Shown: in pieces, positions 21,239-31,220 of the stretch
Position numbering within the stretch: the stretch's first letter is position 1
How the letters are laid out: every line of letters starts with the position of its first letter
Assembly (NCBI GenBank): GCA_001312405.1
Contig: BBDR01000011.1
Coordinates: forward strand, 1 to 64,000
Origin: Clostridium sp. NkU-1
GTDB lineage: Bacteria; Bacillota_A; Clostridia; Lachnospirales; Lachnospiraceae
Reading direction: 5' to 3'
DNA length: 64,000 nucleotides
Translations under genes and position numbers: made by a program
The notes under the pieces: model-generated
Seen by the model: only the letters and a program-made list of their open reading frames with translations
Told to the model about the DNA's origin: nothing
Database searches by the model: none

Positions 21239-21971
21239 ATGATTAAAGTTGCTGTTTGTGATGATGATATTAAATTTACAGGCGATTTTGAGAATATAAT
21301 CTGCCAGATGTTGAGGGAACATCAAATTATGGGCGGTATAGAAGTGTTTTTTTAATGGAAAAAGTCTGGTGAGAAATATATGTGATGAAAGAGTGAAGTA
21401 TGATTTAATCTTTCTGGATATTGAGATGAAGGACATGGATGGCATAACAGCAGCCAGAAAGATTCGTGAAGCAGACGAAATTGTGTTGATTATTTTCGTT
21501 ACCAGTCATACATCCTATGCGATTGAAGCATATGACGTCCAACCTTTTCAGTTTCTGGTGAAACCTGTAGAAAAAGAGGTTTTATATAAATACTTTGCCA
21601 AGGCATATGAGAAGATCATTTCATGGGACAGTTATTTTCGATATAAATATGGGAAAGATTTCTTTCAGATTTCAGTAAAGGATATCTTGTATTTTCAAAG
21701 TAAGAGGCGTGTTATTTTCATATATAAAACGGATGGAAGCGTTGTTAAATATTATGAAAAACTTAATGAACTTGAAGTAAGGTTAAAGATGTCAAAAATA
21801 GACTTTTGGCGTATACATCAATCTTATTTGGTAAATATAAGGCATGTTGTGAGGAAATCTTATGACCAGATTGAGTTGATTGATGGAAAAGTGTTGTTTA
21901 TCAGCGAAGATAGGAGAAGAGAAATTGATGAACTTTATTGGAATAAGATAGAAGGGGATTTTTTTCTTTGA
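21239..21971 (+). CDS. LytTR response regulator (AgrA-like)
   Basis: An N-terminal receiver domain (MIKVAVCDDDIKFTGDFE; phosphoacceptor Asp in YDLIFLDIEMKDMDG; KPV lysine in QFLVKPVEKEVL) is joined to a LytTR DNA-binding domain (DILYFQSKRRVIFIYKTDG, WRIHQSYLVNIRHV). Length is about 243 residues. A T7 run near 21350 breaks the receiver; removing one T restores it. Regulators of this class answer peptide-sensing histidine kinases, but no kinase is encoded here. Its position before an agrB fragment and a RiPP precursor suggests control of that locus. Confidence 0.85.
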
Positions 21972-22255
21972 GATCTTACGCAGGAGGATTTCGCTTTAAA
22001 CGTTTTATTTCGCGTTGCGTTTGTTCCTGTTGCGTGGTTGCAGTTGTATTGATCATATCAAAAGATTTTGTTCCATCTCAATTGGTATCATTAGCTGTTA
22101 CTATGGTATGTTTATGGACAATCCGTAAATTTGCGCCTGTGACAATGGAGAAACAGATAGTTGATGATGCTGAAACGGTCTTTTTTTCCTGTCAGAGAAA
22201 CCGGATTATATTGGGAATCATAGTTTTGGAAGTTGTCAAAAGGAACAGGTTGTGA
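21968..22255 (+). pseudogene. AgrB-like peptide-processing protein remnant
   Basis: The 95-codon frame begins abruptly at RSYAGGFRFKRFISRCVCS, which corresponds to the middle of AgrB proteins (usually R-aGGyHa...C), and continues with one or two hydrophobic segments and a KFAPVTMEKQIVDDAE piece typical of the AgrB second half. The N-terminal half is missing, and the family's catalytic histidine position after GG reads Arg (GGFRF), though a Cys follows. It starts within the stop of the LytTR gene. AgrB cleaves and exports autoinducer peptides; this copy is probably inactive. No AgrD peptide is visible. Confidence 0.55.
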
Positions 22256-22505
22256 TTTCAATTTCGCATAAATGCATAAAACAATATGAATATTTGTTTA
22301 AGGGCAAGGACTTGTTACAGTGGTTCTTGCCTGTTTTATATTGTAAAAATTAATAATAGAATTTTTTTCAAGAGAAAGTTCCATCATTTGCAGAAAAAAA
22401 TTACATGGTGCGGTTCAGGATATATCAATTTGTTAAAATGTAATCATAAAGCAAAAGGTAAAATCAATATTTGAAATTAAAAATAATTGTGGTTTTAATA
22501 TTTTG
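22256..22505. other. AT-rich intergenic stretch before the RiPP promoter
   Basis: No convincing gene. The short open frame here has no ribosome site and no family resemblance. It may hold further decayed agr sequence. Confidence 0.4.
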
Positions 22506-22559
22506 ATTTGACAGATAACGTACATAATTGTGATAAAGGGCTAGAATAATCTGTCAAAT
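22506..22559 (+). promoter_or_regulatory. Promoter framed by a perfect inverted repeat (RiPP operon)
   Basis: TTGACA (22508-22513), a 17-base spacer and TGATAA (22531-22536) form a good sigma-A promoter. The -35 lies inside the left arm ATTTGACAGAT (22506-22516), whose perfect complement ATCTGTCAAAT is at 22549-22559, at or just past the expected start of transcription. This is a typical geometry for an operator controlling the peptide gene 40 bases downstream. Which regulator binds is inference; the LytTR protein is the nearest candidate. Confidence 0.65.
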
Positions 22560-22598
22560 TTGAAATAAATATGCACATTGTACAAGGAGGTGAAGGCT

Positions 22599-22703
22599 AT
22601 GACTATTATTAGAGAAGGAAAAGATATGCAGAATGTTAAGGTTGATGAGAATTTGGAATGCGCAAACTTTGGTTTCTGCTGTAGAGGAGCTGTTTGTGCA
22701 TAG
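22599..22703 (+). CDS. Cys-rich RiPP precursor peptide (34 aa)
   Basis: An ideal ribosome site (AAGGAGGTGAAGGCT) precedes ATG 22599. The peptide begins MTIIREGKDMQNVKVDEN, a charged leader, and ends with the core ECANFGFCCRGAVCA, with cysteines at 21, 27, 28 and 33. Two radical SAM/SPASM maturases, an ABC permease/ATPase pair and an exporter follow, so it is very probably a ribosomally made, post-translationally modified peptide with thioether or other Cys-derived crosslinks. There is no GG cleavage site, so the leader boundary is uncertain. I cannot place the core in a named sactipeptide or ranthipeptide family. A hairpin separates it from the enzymes. Confidence 0.75.
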   Translation: MTIIREGKDMQNVKVDENLECANFGFCCRGAVCA

Positions 22704-22718
22704 GTCATGACAGAAAAT

Positions 22719-22769
22719 AAGTGGTGGAAGGTGAGTAGAATGAGTATTTTCCTTCTGCCACTTGTTTTT
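22719..22769 (+). terminator. Attenuator-like hairpin between precursor and maturase genes
   Basis: AAGTGGTGGAAGG (22719-22731) pairs fully, with two G-U pairs, with CCTTCTGCCACTT (22751-22763), followed by G and five T. A partial terminator here would give excess precursor mRNA over enzyme mRNA, as in many RiPP operons. Confidence 0.75.
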
Positions 22770-22789
22770 CAATTGAAAGGAGGGCACAT

Positions 22790-24141
22790 GTGAAATATAT
22801 ATCCAGTTATTATAATTTCCAGGTTACAAGAAATGATGGAACATTATTACTATATAATACCAGAACGGGCAGTCTGATATTTATTGATAAGATTGAATCT
22901 GCAGAAAAAGTAAAAGAAATGTTGAATGAGCCTGATAAGTATCTGGAAACTGATGACTTTAATGTACTACGAGATAATGGATTTATTATTTTAAAAGACT
23001 GCGATGAGATACATGAAGTTGCGAAAGGATTCAGTCTGGTAAATAACAGTAAATCAAGTCTTTCAATTACCATATTGCCAACAATGTATTGTAATTTTAA
23101 TTGTCCTTATTGTTTTGTTGTAGAAGATGGCAAATTCACATCAATGAAACAGAGAATATACAATGCCATATATAATCTGATACTCAGGTATATAAAGAAT
23201 TATTCTGATAAAATAACAGTTACAATTGGCTGGTTCGGTGGTGAACCTATGCTGTGTGTAAAAGATATGGAAAATTTTATGAACCGCCTGATTGAACTTG
23301 AAAAAGAATATAATAACATTACGTTGCATGGAAAGATTGTGACTAATGGATTTTTTTTGAACTATGATAATTTTTTACGGTTATATGAAGCTGGAATTAA
23401 AAATTTCCAGGTAACATTAGACGGAGATAAAGAAAATCACGATAAATTAAGAACACTTAAAGATGGTAATCCTACATTCGATATTATTTATAAAAATTTA
23501 CTTTCTATAAAAAGTGATTGTAAATATGAAGATTTTTTTAATATCTCTGCGGGGAAATTTTTTGCGGAGTAATATTAAATCTATGAAGCAATTAGCCAAA
23601 AAAATGATTGTTGATTTTAAAGGGGATGAAAGATTTAATCTTTCATTCAGACCCGTTGTAGATTTTTCCATAAAAAAAGAATAAGCATGGGGTGGCAAAA
23701 GATGATTATTGTAACAAACAGGAGTCTGTTAAAATTCAGGAAAAATTATTTAGTGATATGCAGGGATATGGAAATAAAGGAAACAGAATGTTTAATCCAT
23801 TGCCATATCCTATTAATAAATGGTGCAATGTGAATAAGCAAAATTCTTTTATTTTCAATCCTGATGGATTGGTTTTTGCATGTGATTCTGTGTTGAGTGA
23901 TAAAAGAGAAGCTATTGGCGTGATTCAAGAGGATGGAACCATTGCGTATAATGAAAAAAAATCTGTATGGAGAAATAGTATTTTTCAATCAGATAAGTAT
24001 GGCAAGTGTCAAAAATGTAAAATATTGCCGGTTTGTCTCGGAGGCTGTACCCGTCAGCGCCTGATAGCTGGCAAAGGGGTTTGTACATGGACACCTGAAA
24101 TAATTACTGAATCCTTGATGAAATATAGCGAGAAGATATAA
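22790..24141 (+). CDS. Radical SAM/SPASM peptide maturase 1
   Basis: About 450 residues after two repairs (T7 near 23535, A7 near 23680). An N-terminal roughly 85-residue region resembles a peptide-recognition part (NFQVTRNDGTLLLYNTRTG). The radical SAM cluster motif CNFNCPYC lies at residues 101-108, with GWFGGEP for SAM binding. A C-terminal SPASM domain has scattered cysteines (WCNVNK, FACDSVLSD, GKCQKCKILPVCLGGC) for two auxiliary Fe-S clusters. Such enzymes install sulfur-to-carbon thioethers on precursor peptides. The start is GTG 22790 after AAAGGAGGG, because the ATG three bases before is followed directly by a stop. It is the first gene after the precursor. Confidence 0.88.
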
Positions 24142-24183
24142 GGTAAAACATATTAAGTGAAAAAGAAAACAGGAGTGAAGAAT

Positions 24184-25559
24184 ATGAGTGAAACCAGCGT
24201 AAAATATAAACAGAGCCGATATAATTTTTGCGAGATGTATGAGGGGAAAATGATATTATATAGTACTAAAACAGGAGCTGTTGGCATTATCGAACCAGAT
24301 AAAGTAATGGATTATCAGCAAATATTAAGTAATCCTGATAATAAAGAAAAAAATCCTGAAATTGCTTTGCAACTTTTACAACAGGGATTTCTCGTATCAG
24401 AAAATACGGATGAACTTGCACAAATTAAGACATGGCATGAACGAGCTATGAAATTTCCTAATTACATACAGGTAACTCTTTTACCAGATGAAAGCTGTAA
24501 TTTTAATTGCCCATATTGTTTTATTTATACCCATCGCAACATAGCAATGAACCAACCAACCTATGATGCAGTTTATAAATATATTGAAAAATGCTGTAAA
24601 AATGCAGAAGAGACAATGTATCTGACTTTAGGATGGTTTGGTGGTGAACCATTATTGGCTATAGAAAAAATAATTGAATTTATGAATCGATTAAATACGT
24701 TGAAAGAAAGGTATCCTTTGGTTATTACAGCAAATATTATAACAAATGGTTATTTGCTTTCATATGAAAACTTTGTTAGATTAGTATCGGCTGGGGTGAC
24801 TGGTTATCAGGTAACAATAGATGGATATCCTGAAGTTCATAATAAGCTGCGTCCATTAAGAAATGGAACACCCACCTATGAAACAATTTATCATAATTTA
24901 TTAGAAATTGCACAAAAAACGAAAGGCTCAGATATATATTATAAATTCGCCATACGAGTTAATTTTTTTAAAAGAAAATCAAGACTTATTAACTAAATTT
25001 GTTGATAAATTACTGGAAGATTTTGGAGATCATAAGCGCTTTTAAACTTTATTTCAGACCAATTTATTACTTTGAGACTGATCGCGATGACATTAATGCG
25101 ATTCTTGATAAACTTTGTTCAAAAGAAGAAGGAATAGAACTTCAAAATTCTCTGGAATTTAGAGTAATGGAGAAAAGGGGAGAGATAGGAGATAGAAGAT
25201 TAGCTGACCCATTGCCTATGCCGGCACTTTCATGGTGTGGAACAGAATGGTACCATTCGTTTATAGTAGGTGCAGATGGTTCTTTATTTTTTTGTGATAC
25301 TATGTCAGATAAAAAGCAGGCGGCAGGGCATATCAGTGAAGATGGGGATTTGATAATTGAAAAGGGAATGGAGGTATGGAAGGGATCAGTATTTGATGAA
25401 ACTAATACATTGGCAAATTGCTTTCCATGCAGGCTGTTTCCCATATGTCTGGGAGGATGCCGTAGAAACCGTGTCGAAACCGGAAAACCAGAATGTTTTT
25501 GGACAGAGGAGCAAATAAGAAAGTCTATGAGGGATTATGTAACTGTCAAACATTCATGA
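24184..25559 (+). CDS. Radical SAM/SPASM peptide maturase 2
   Basis: A paralogue of the preceding enzyme with the same order of parts: an N-terminal recognition-like region (KQSRYNFCEMYEGKMILYSTKTG), CNFNCPYC at residues 105-112, GWFGGEP, TNGYLLSYENFVRLVSAGV, and a SPASM end (SWCGTEWYHSF, LFFCDTMSD, CFPCRLFPICLGGC). Reconstructed length is about 459 residues. Frameshifts lie at 24965 (T7) and 25045 (T4). ATG 24184 follows AGGAGTG. Two tandem maturases for a four-Cys core suggest a heteromeric pair or sequential modification of different cysteines. The exact chemistry is not readable. Confidence 0.88.
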
Positions 25560-25605
25560 AGATATCCGGACATTAGCTGATCTGAAAATAAAGGAATGTG
25601 ATTAA

Positions 25606-27939
25606 ATGATAAAAAAATTGCTTTTAGGGGAATTGAAAAAGAAGAAAACACAGACAATTGCAATGATTTTAATGCTTGGATTCACTTTATCATTTCTTCT
25701 TGTCAGCATCCTGTTGATTTATTCATCAACAGGATTGATTAAAGATTTTGTCAATATGAGCAACATGCATTCGGTGCTTATATGGAAAAATTATGAGAAA
25801 GAAGACAATGAGAAATTAAATAGATTAAAGAAAGGCATATCTTATGTGGATAATGTAAAAAACTACGATGTAGTTTCTGTTGAAAGTAATCATATTACCT
25901 TCAATAATGGAGAAAAAGTTCCGGATTCGATTTCCTGTTTTCTTATCCCTTTTGATGATGAATATAATAAGATTTATTCTATTTACAAAAATGAAGACAT
26001 TATTTTATCTATGGGTGAAATTGCTGTTCCGGTTTATTTGGCAAAGGGCTTGGGACTTGGAATTAATGACAGGATGAGTATTGACATTAACAACAGATCA
26101 TTTGACTTTACTGTGAAGTATATTTTTAAGGATGCACTGTTTGGCAGTGAGTACATATCTACGAAACGGCTGGTTATTGGGGAAAGTGATATGATGAATA
26201 TTCTGACGGTGTGTCAGCCGGAAAATCATTGCTCATTTATAGGTGTCAATTTAAATGAAGGTGATAAAACATCAGCTTTAATTTCAGCCTTCACAGAATA
26301 TGATATACCAATTATTTTTAGCCTTGACAGGAATTTAATTATGCAGATATATGGGGCATCTAATGGAATTATTGCTGTTTTATTTCTTGTTGTAGCGTTA
26401 TTTATTGGCATAATTTTCTTTCTCGTTCAACGTTATTCCATTCATACTACGGTTGAAGATGAGTATTTGTATATTGGAATGATGAAAGCAATTGGTTTTC
26501 GGAATAAACAGATTATTTCCATTTATTTTAATAAGTATATGTTTATTAATATTTGTGGATTGTGCCTGGGCGCTGGATTGGGAGCTGTCTGCTCCAGACT
26601 GTTTCTTGGTAATTATTTTCAGATGATCGTTGTGGAAAGCTGGTTAAAGACTGCTGCTGTTGCATGTGTGTGTATCGTATTTACAGGTACTGGATATATG
26701 GCTGTCTCCTGGTTATACTTACGGCGTATTCGTGGTTTATCTCCAATAGAAATAAAAAAAGGAGGAGAAACCAGGAACAATATGCCATGTCTTCATCTAT
26801 CATTTCGAAATGCATCACAGTTCCGTGCCCTCCTTGTCCTTGCAATCAATGATTTGATTCAGAATTTCAGGCACTTTATAAAAATAACAGCAACACTTAT
26901 GCTTTGTTTTGCTTTGCTGGTATCGGTTGGAAATCTTAAAAACACGATTGCCGGTGATGGGTTTTTAAAATATTTTGGATTGACAGTGGGAGATCTCTAT
27001 TGTGATTTACAGATTGAGGATCATCAGACAGATAAAATAAAAGAGAAGGTTGCTCAGTTGAATGAGGAATTGAAGAACAATCATGAAAAGGCTGTTTTGG
27101 GAATTGATTTTTATGCAGATAGCCGAATTGTTGATAGCAGTGGCGTTTCTTCCACTATAACAGCATTAAAATCAGCCGCATCAACGGAAGATTTTCGTTA
27201 TATCAGGGGGAGTGCGCCTAAAGCGGAATATGAGATAGGATTGACAAACGTGTTGGCACAAAGATATGGATTGGATATTGGTGATAGGATTACCATGGAA
27301 GTAGAAGGAAGGGCTGGAGAATATAAAATCACTGCGGTTAACCAGGCCTTATACAACATGGGAGAAATCATATTGTTATCTGATAATTATCAGATTAAAA
27401 GTGAACGAATTACCTGTCAGGTGATTGCGTTTATTGATGCCCGGGATAAAAATGCTGAGATTGCGCATTTGCAGAATAAATATGAGTATATGAGAGGTCT
27501 TACAGCAAGAGAAGTTATTGATAAATTCACCGGAAACATGATTGAACAGATTATATTGGCAATCGATGTTTTAATGTTGTTTGTTTTTCTCTTTGCTGCC
27601 ATTGTACTTATTTTATTTAATAAAATGTTATGTTTTAAAGATAGTTTTGCATTGCGGCAGTTATATGACATTGGAGCAGATAATTATTTCCTGTTCTGCT
27701 ATCAGTTGATAAAAGTTACTGTGCTTATCCTTATGTCTGTTTTATCAGGTACATTGTGTGCGGTATCATTGGGACGCCTGGCAGTTGTAAAACTGTTTTC
27801 AATCACCGGTCTGGCAAGATTTATTCTTGTGACTGAACCATTTCAGTCATTTGTAATTCTTCCGTTTAATTTTCTGATACTTACTATATTCATAACAGCA
27901 GTTACACAAGGGCGATTTATAAAAAAAGCATTCTTTTAA
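25606..27939 (+). CDS. FtsX-family ABC transporter permease (777 aa)
   Basis: An intact large permease with an N-terminal helix (QTIAMILMLGFTLSFLLVSILLIY), a roughly 200-residue extracellular MacB/FtsX-like domain, a central helix group (GIIAVLFLVVALFIGIIFFL, with the cytosolic YIGMMKAIGFRNKQI motif of FtsX domains), a second extracellular domain and a C-terminal helix group. This duplicated FtsX layout resembles BceB/MacB-type permeases that sense or remove antimicrobial peptides. The ATPase gene follows after 14 bases. It likely serves self-immunity to the RiPP or its export. Unusually for this window, the frame is unbroken over 2.3 kb. Confidence 0.85.
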   Translation: MIKKLLLGELKKKKTQTIAMILMLGFTLSFLLVSILLIYSSTGLIKDFVNMSNMHSVLIWKNYEKEDNEKLNRLKKGISYVDNVKNYDVVSVESNHITFNNGEKVPDSISCFLIPFDDEYNKIYSIYKNEDIILSMGEIAVPVYLAKGLGLGINDRMSIDINNRSFDFTVKYIFKDALFGSEYISTKRLVIGESDMMNILTVCQPENHCSFIGVNLNEGDKTSALISAFTEYDIPIIFSLDRNLIMQIYGASNGIIAVLFLVVALFIGIIFFLVQRYSIHTTVEDEYLYIGMMKAIGFRNKQIISIYFNKYMFINICGLCLGAGLGAVCSRLFLGNYFQMIVVESWLKTAAVACVCIVFTGTGYMAVSWLYLRRIRGLSPIEIKKGGETRNNMPCLHLSFRNASQFRALLVLAINDLIQNFRHFIKITATLMLCFALLVSVGNLKNTIAGDGFLKYFGLTVGDLYCDLQIEDHQTDKIKEKVAQLNEELKNNHEKAVLGIDFYADSRIVDSSGVSSTITALKSAASTEDFRYIRGSAPKAEYEIGLTNVLAQRYGLDIGDRITMEVEGRAGEYKITAVNQALYNMGEIILLSDNYQIKSERITCQVIAFIDARDKNAEIAHLQNKYEYMRGLTAREVIDKFTGNMIEQIILAIDVLMLFVFLFAAIVLILFNKMLCFKDSFALRQLYDIGADNYFLFCYQLIKVTVLILMSVLSGTLCAVSLGRLAVVKLFSITGLARFILVTEPFQSFVILPFNFLILTIFITAVTQGRFIKKAFF

Positions 27940-27953
27940 AAAGGAGAACTGAT

Positions 27954-28692
27954 ATGGGGAAAAGTATTTTGAAAACGGTGAAACTGTCAAAGTCTTATGG
28001 GATTGCGCAGATATTGAATGATATTAATTTTAATTTGAACCAGGGGGATTATGTGGCGGTTATGGGACCGTCGGGAGCTGGAAAATCCACATTTATGCAT
28101 ATGATAAGCGGTATGGATAGACCGACTTCCGGTCAGGTTTATATTGGGGAAAATGAACTTGCAGGAATGAATGATAAAGAGATTGCTGATTTAAGGCTAA
28201 AAAAAGATTGGCATGGTATTTCAGCAGCCATCTTTGCTGCCTACTCTTAATCTAATTGATAATATCATACTTCCCGCCTACCTGCTTCATGAGGAACCGG
28301 CAGTAATTATTTACGAAAGAGCTGTGAAACTCTTAACATTGTTTGGAATGGCAGATAAAGAGAAGGCGTCCGTAAATACGTTATCCGGCGGTCAGATGCA
28401 GAGGGGATGTATTGCAAGAGCATTGATTAATAATCCCTCTATGCTTTTTGCAGATGAACCCACGGGAGCTTTAAATTCATCTGCAACAAATCAGATATTA
28501 CAGGTGTTAAAAACGGTAAATAATAATGGTACAGCAATTCTTATGGTGACCCATGATATAAAGGTTGCGGCAAAGGCAAAGAAGATTGTGTATTTTTTTG
28601 ACGGAACTATAAAAGAGCAGTTTATATTTGAAAAAGACATAAAACAAAGTGACAGGGAAAAATATATTATGGACTTAATAGAACGGTTTTAA
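27954..28692 (+). CDS. ABC transporter ATPase (LolD/BceA/MacB type)
   Basis: About 246 residues with Walker A GPSGAGKST, Q-loop MVFQQPSLLPTLN, signature LSGGQMQRG, Walker B MLFADEPTGALNS and the H-loop MVTHD. EPTGALN is typical of the LolD/MacB/BceA class that pairs with FtsX permeases. An A7 run at 28203 shifts the frame after DLRLKK; removing one A restores IGMVFQQ. It energises the preceding permease. AAGGAGAACTGAT precedes ATG 27954. Confidence 0.9.
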
Positions 28693-28704
28693 TGGAGGTT
28701 TCAT

Positions 28705-30384
28705 ATGGACCGATACATAAAAAAACATTTTGCTGTTTATGCAGTTACTGTTGCGATGGGAATGATTTTTGCAGCTGTTAATATTTATATTGCTTTTTTT
28801 GCTTAATCAGGTCATTGATGTAGTTATGGAAAGGGATTTTTCCGCTTTTTTTCATATAATAGGCAAGACAATATTGTATTTTATCTGCATAACGGTTTGC
28901 CATTACCTGTATCTGTTTTTCGTTAAGCTTACAATTAAAAAAAGTGCTTAGAGATTTACGGTATGATGTTTTTAAAGGAGTATTAAGCAGGAGTTATCAT
29001 GATTTCCATTCCGTGAATACGGCAGATTATATTTCGGCAATTACAAATGACATAAATATATTAGAGGAATCGTATTTCACGCCATTCTTGTATGGGATAC
29101 AGCAGGTTTGCATATTTTCAGGAGCATTAATTGCTCTTTTAAGCCTGAGTCTGGCCATTACTTTTTGCCTGATTCTCTGTGTAGTGCTGGCAATGTTTTT
29201 TCCGGGCTTATACAGTAAGGTACTGCAGAAAAAGCAAAGAGATTATTCCTGTCAGCTAAGCAGTTTTACAAAGGTTTCTAAGGATTATTATAATGGATTT
29301 GAAGTGATAAAATCTTTTGGTCTCGTTCCTGTTTTTTTGCAGAAATTTTATATTGATAACAAATTGCTGGCAAGTGTGAAAATGAAAAAAGACAATGCTT
29401 TCAATTTCAACGAAAGCATATCTTTTTTCTTTTCATTTTTTTTCTCAACTGCTGATATTACTTTTTGGTGCGTATCTTATTTTATCTGACCACATTACTA
29501 TGGGGATGCTCGTTGCGATCATTCAGTTAAGTGGTAATTTTGTAAATCCAATATCGAACATCATGCAGGCATTTAGTAAAGTAAAAAGCACTTGTCCTAT
29601 ACGAGATAAATTGACTGAGTATGCGGGCTGTTTCAGGGAGAATCAAGCAAGGCATGACAGATTTGTTTTCCGTGACAAAATTATTCTGCATAATGTAAGT
29701 TTTTGCTATGGGGATAACTGTAATTTTCATCTTCAATCCATTAATTTATCAATCAAAAAAGGCGGAAAATATGCAATCATCGGCGCAAGCGGAAGCGGTA
29801 AAAGTACGCTTGTCAATCTTATCACAGGCCGTGAAAATAATTATACGGGTGAAATACTGATTGATAATATACCTGCAAGCGCGATTAATGAGATAACACG
29901 GAATGAGCTGATTGCAGTCAATCATCAGGATATTTTTCTTTTTGAAGGGACAGTTAAGGATAATATTACTCTTTTCAGGGATTACAGAAAAGAACAGTTG
30001 GATGCTGCTCTTATAAAAAGCGGTGTAATGAAATTTTTACCGGAATTAAATGAATCGATAGATACTTATGTAGGTGAGAATGGCAATAAATTGTCGGGCG
30101 GGCAAAAACAAAGAATCGCATTAGCAAGATCATTTCTTCAGGAAAAGCAAATACTGATTCTTGATGAAGCAACTTCAGCAATTGATATGGAAACAGGATT
30201 TGAAGTTGAAAATGAGCTTCTTCATGATTCTGGTTTGACGTTGATTACAATTACACATCGGTTGTCCTCTGAATTACTTTCGCAGTATGACCAGATTTTT
30301 TTATTAGAGAAGGGAACCATTATAGGGACAGGAAGTTATGAAGACGTAATGAATCATAAGAGTATGTCAGGACTCTCTTGTTAA
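28705..30384 (+). CDS. ABC exporter, fused membrane and ATPase domains
   Basis: About 560 residues: a type 1 exporter membrane domain with about six helices (YAVTVAMGMIFAAVNIYIA; FICITVCHYLYLFFV; GALIALLSLSLAITFCLIL) and an ATPase domain with Walker A GASGSGKST, signature LSGGQKQRIALARS, Walker B ILILDEATSAID and ITHRLSS. No N-terminal C39 peptidase domain is present, so leader removal must occur elsewhere. Frameshifts are near 28797 (T7), 28936 (A7) and 29450. It is the last gene of the RiPP operon and the most likely exporter of the matured peptide. Confidence 0.85.
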
Positions 30385-30462
30385 ATTCCAATATTGGAAA
30401 GGATAGAGTTGTAAAGATAGTTTATGAAATTGTGTTATTTTGCAATCTCATTTGATTTTTCT

Positions 30463-30600
30463 GTATGGTTCTATCCGTTTTTAGCTAGTGAAATTTTCTG
30501 AAATGAATTACATGGAAAAGAAAGAAAATTTATTATAAGCCAAAATATTTATAGATATTTATAGGATAAAAGGAAAGTACCGTGATAATCCCATTTGTGG
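30463..30600 (+). repeat. Imperfect direct repeat, copy 1
   Basis: From TTCTATCCGTTTTTAGCTAG through TGGAAAAGAAAG to GGAAAGTACCGTGATAATCC. A diverged copy lies at 31088-31220. Shared blocks include TCTATCCGTTTTT, GATAAAAGGAAAGTACC and GTGATAATCCCATTTGTG (differing by one base). Confidence 0.8.
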
Positions 30601-30869
30601 TTGCATGACAGCGGGTTTTTTTGCCCTGCTGTGCACATGTTGGTTTAAAAGTAATTGATGGCACGCTCCACAATCGTTCTGATTTTATAGAGAGAATTCC
30701 ATTTTTTTGAGTCTAGTTGAATGCCGGGAAACATGCGGAAACCGATAGTGGCTCATCAGAGTATACAATTATGGAGATACAAAATTAAAAATGCTTGATG
30801 GAAAAATTATTATATAATTGGTATACCTCCCCCTGCGATTATGAAAATATATTTTATTTTTATAATATC

Positions 30870-31130
30870 TCCATATTCAGCATATAATGGACGTTACCTT
30901 TATCGCAACGGAATCCATTTTGCACCATGATTGGTGGCTTATGGGACAGACCTCTCTTTTAATGTTTTCCATATATGGCTGCGGAGCGCTTTTAGGTCCC
31001 ATTGGAAATCTCATTGACTGGCGGGTGAATTCCGGTTCAGGATCGTGGCAAAGAAAGCGGAACTGACCATCTGGTATGTCTTTTTTTACATGGCTCTATC
31101 CGTTTTTTTAGATAGCATAATTGTCTGAAA
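30870..31130 (+). pseudogene. Decayed integral membrane protein fragment
   Basis: Translation near 30920-31020 gives HHDWWLMGQTSLLMFSIYGC followed by GALLGPIGNLIDWR, and after a frame change KKAELTIWYVFFYMALSVFL to a stop near 31127. This looks like the middle and end of a small polytopic membrane protein of the putative-ABC-permease/CmpB type. No start, no ribosome site and at least two frame breaks, so it is a remnant. The rest of 30385-31275 holds no gene that I can support. A short GC hairpin (ACAGCGGG/CCCTGCTGT) sits at about 30606-30632. Confidence 0.45.
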
Positions 31131-31220
31131 TAAATTACCTGGATAAGAAAGAAGATTTTTCATGATAAAAGGAAAATATTTACATGATAAAAGGAAAGTA
31201 CCTTGATAATCCCATTTGTG
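31088..31220 (+). repeat. Imperfect direct repeat, copy 2
   Basis: Counterpart of 30463-30600. This copy lies directly upstream of the lipoprotein-glyS genes and contains the end of the decayed membrane protein, so it is probably the ancestral position. Confidence 0.8.

Noticed and set aside
22286..22474. Open frame of 62 codons upstream of the RiPP promoter
   Set aside because: No ribosome site, low-complexity translation and no resemblance to known peptides.
22599..22703. AgrD-type autoinducer precursor
   Set aside because: It has no amphipathic N-terminal helix or acidic C-terminal tail after the Cys region, and it is followed by radical SAM enzymes.
28705..30384. Peptidase-containing (C39) RiPP exporter
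   Set aside because: The N-terminus begins directly with membrane helices and no catalytic Cys/His domain is present.
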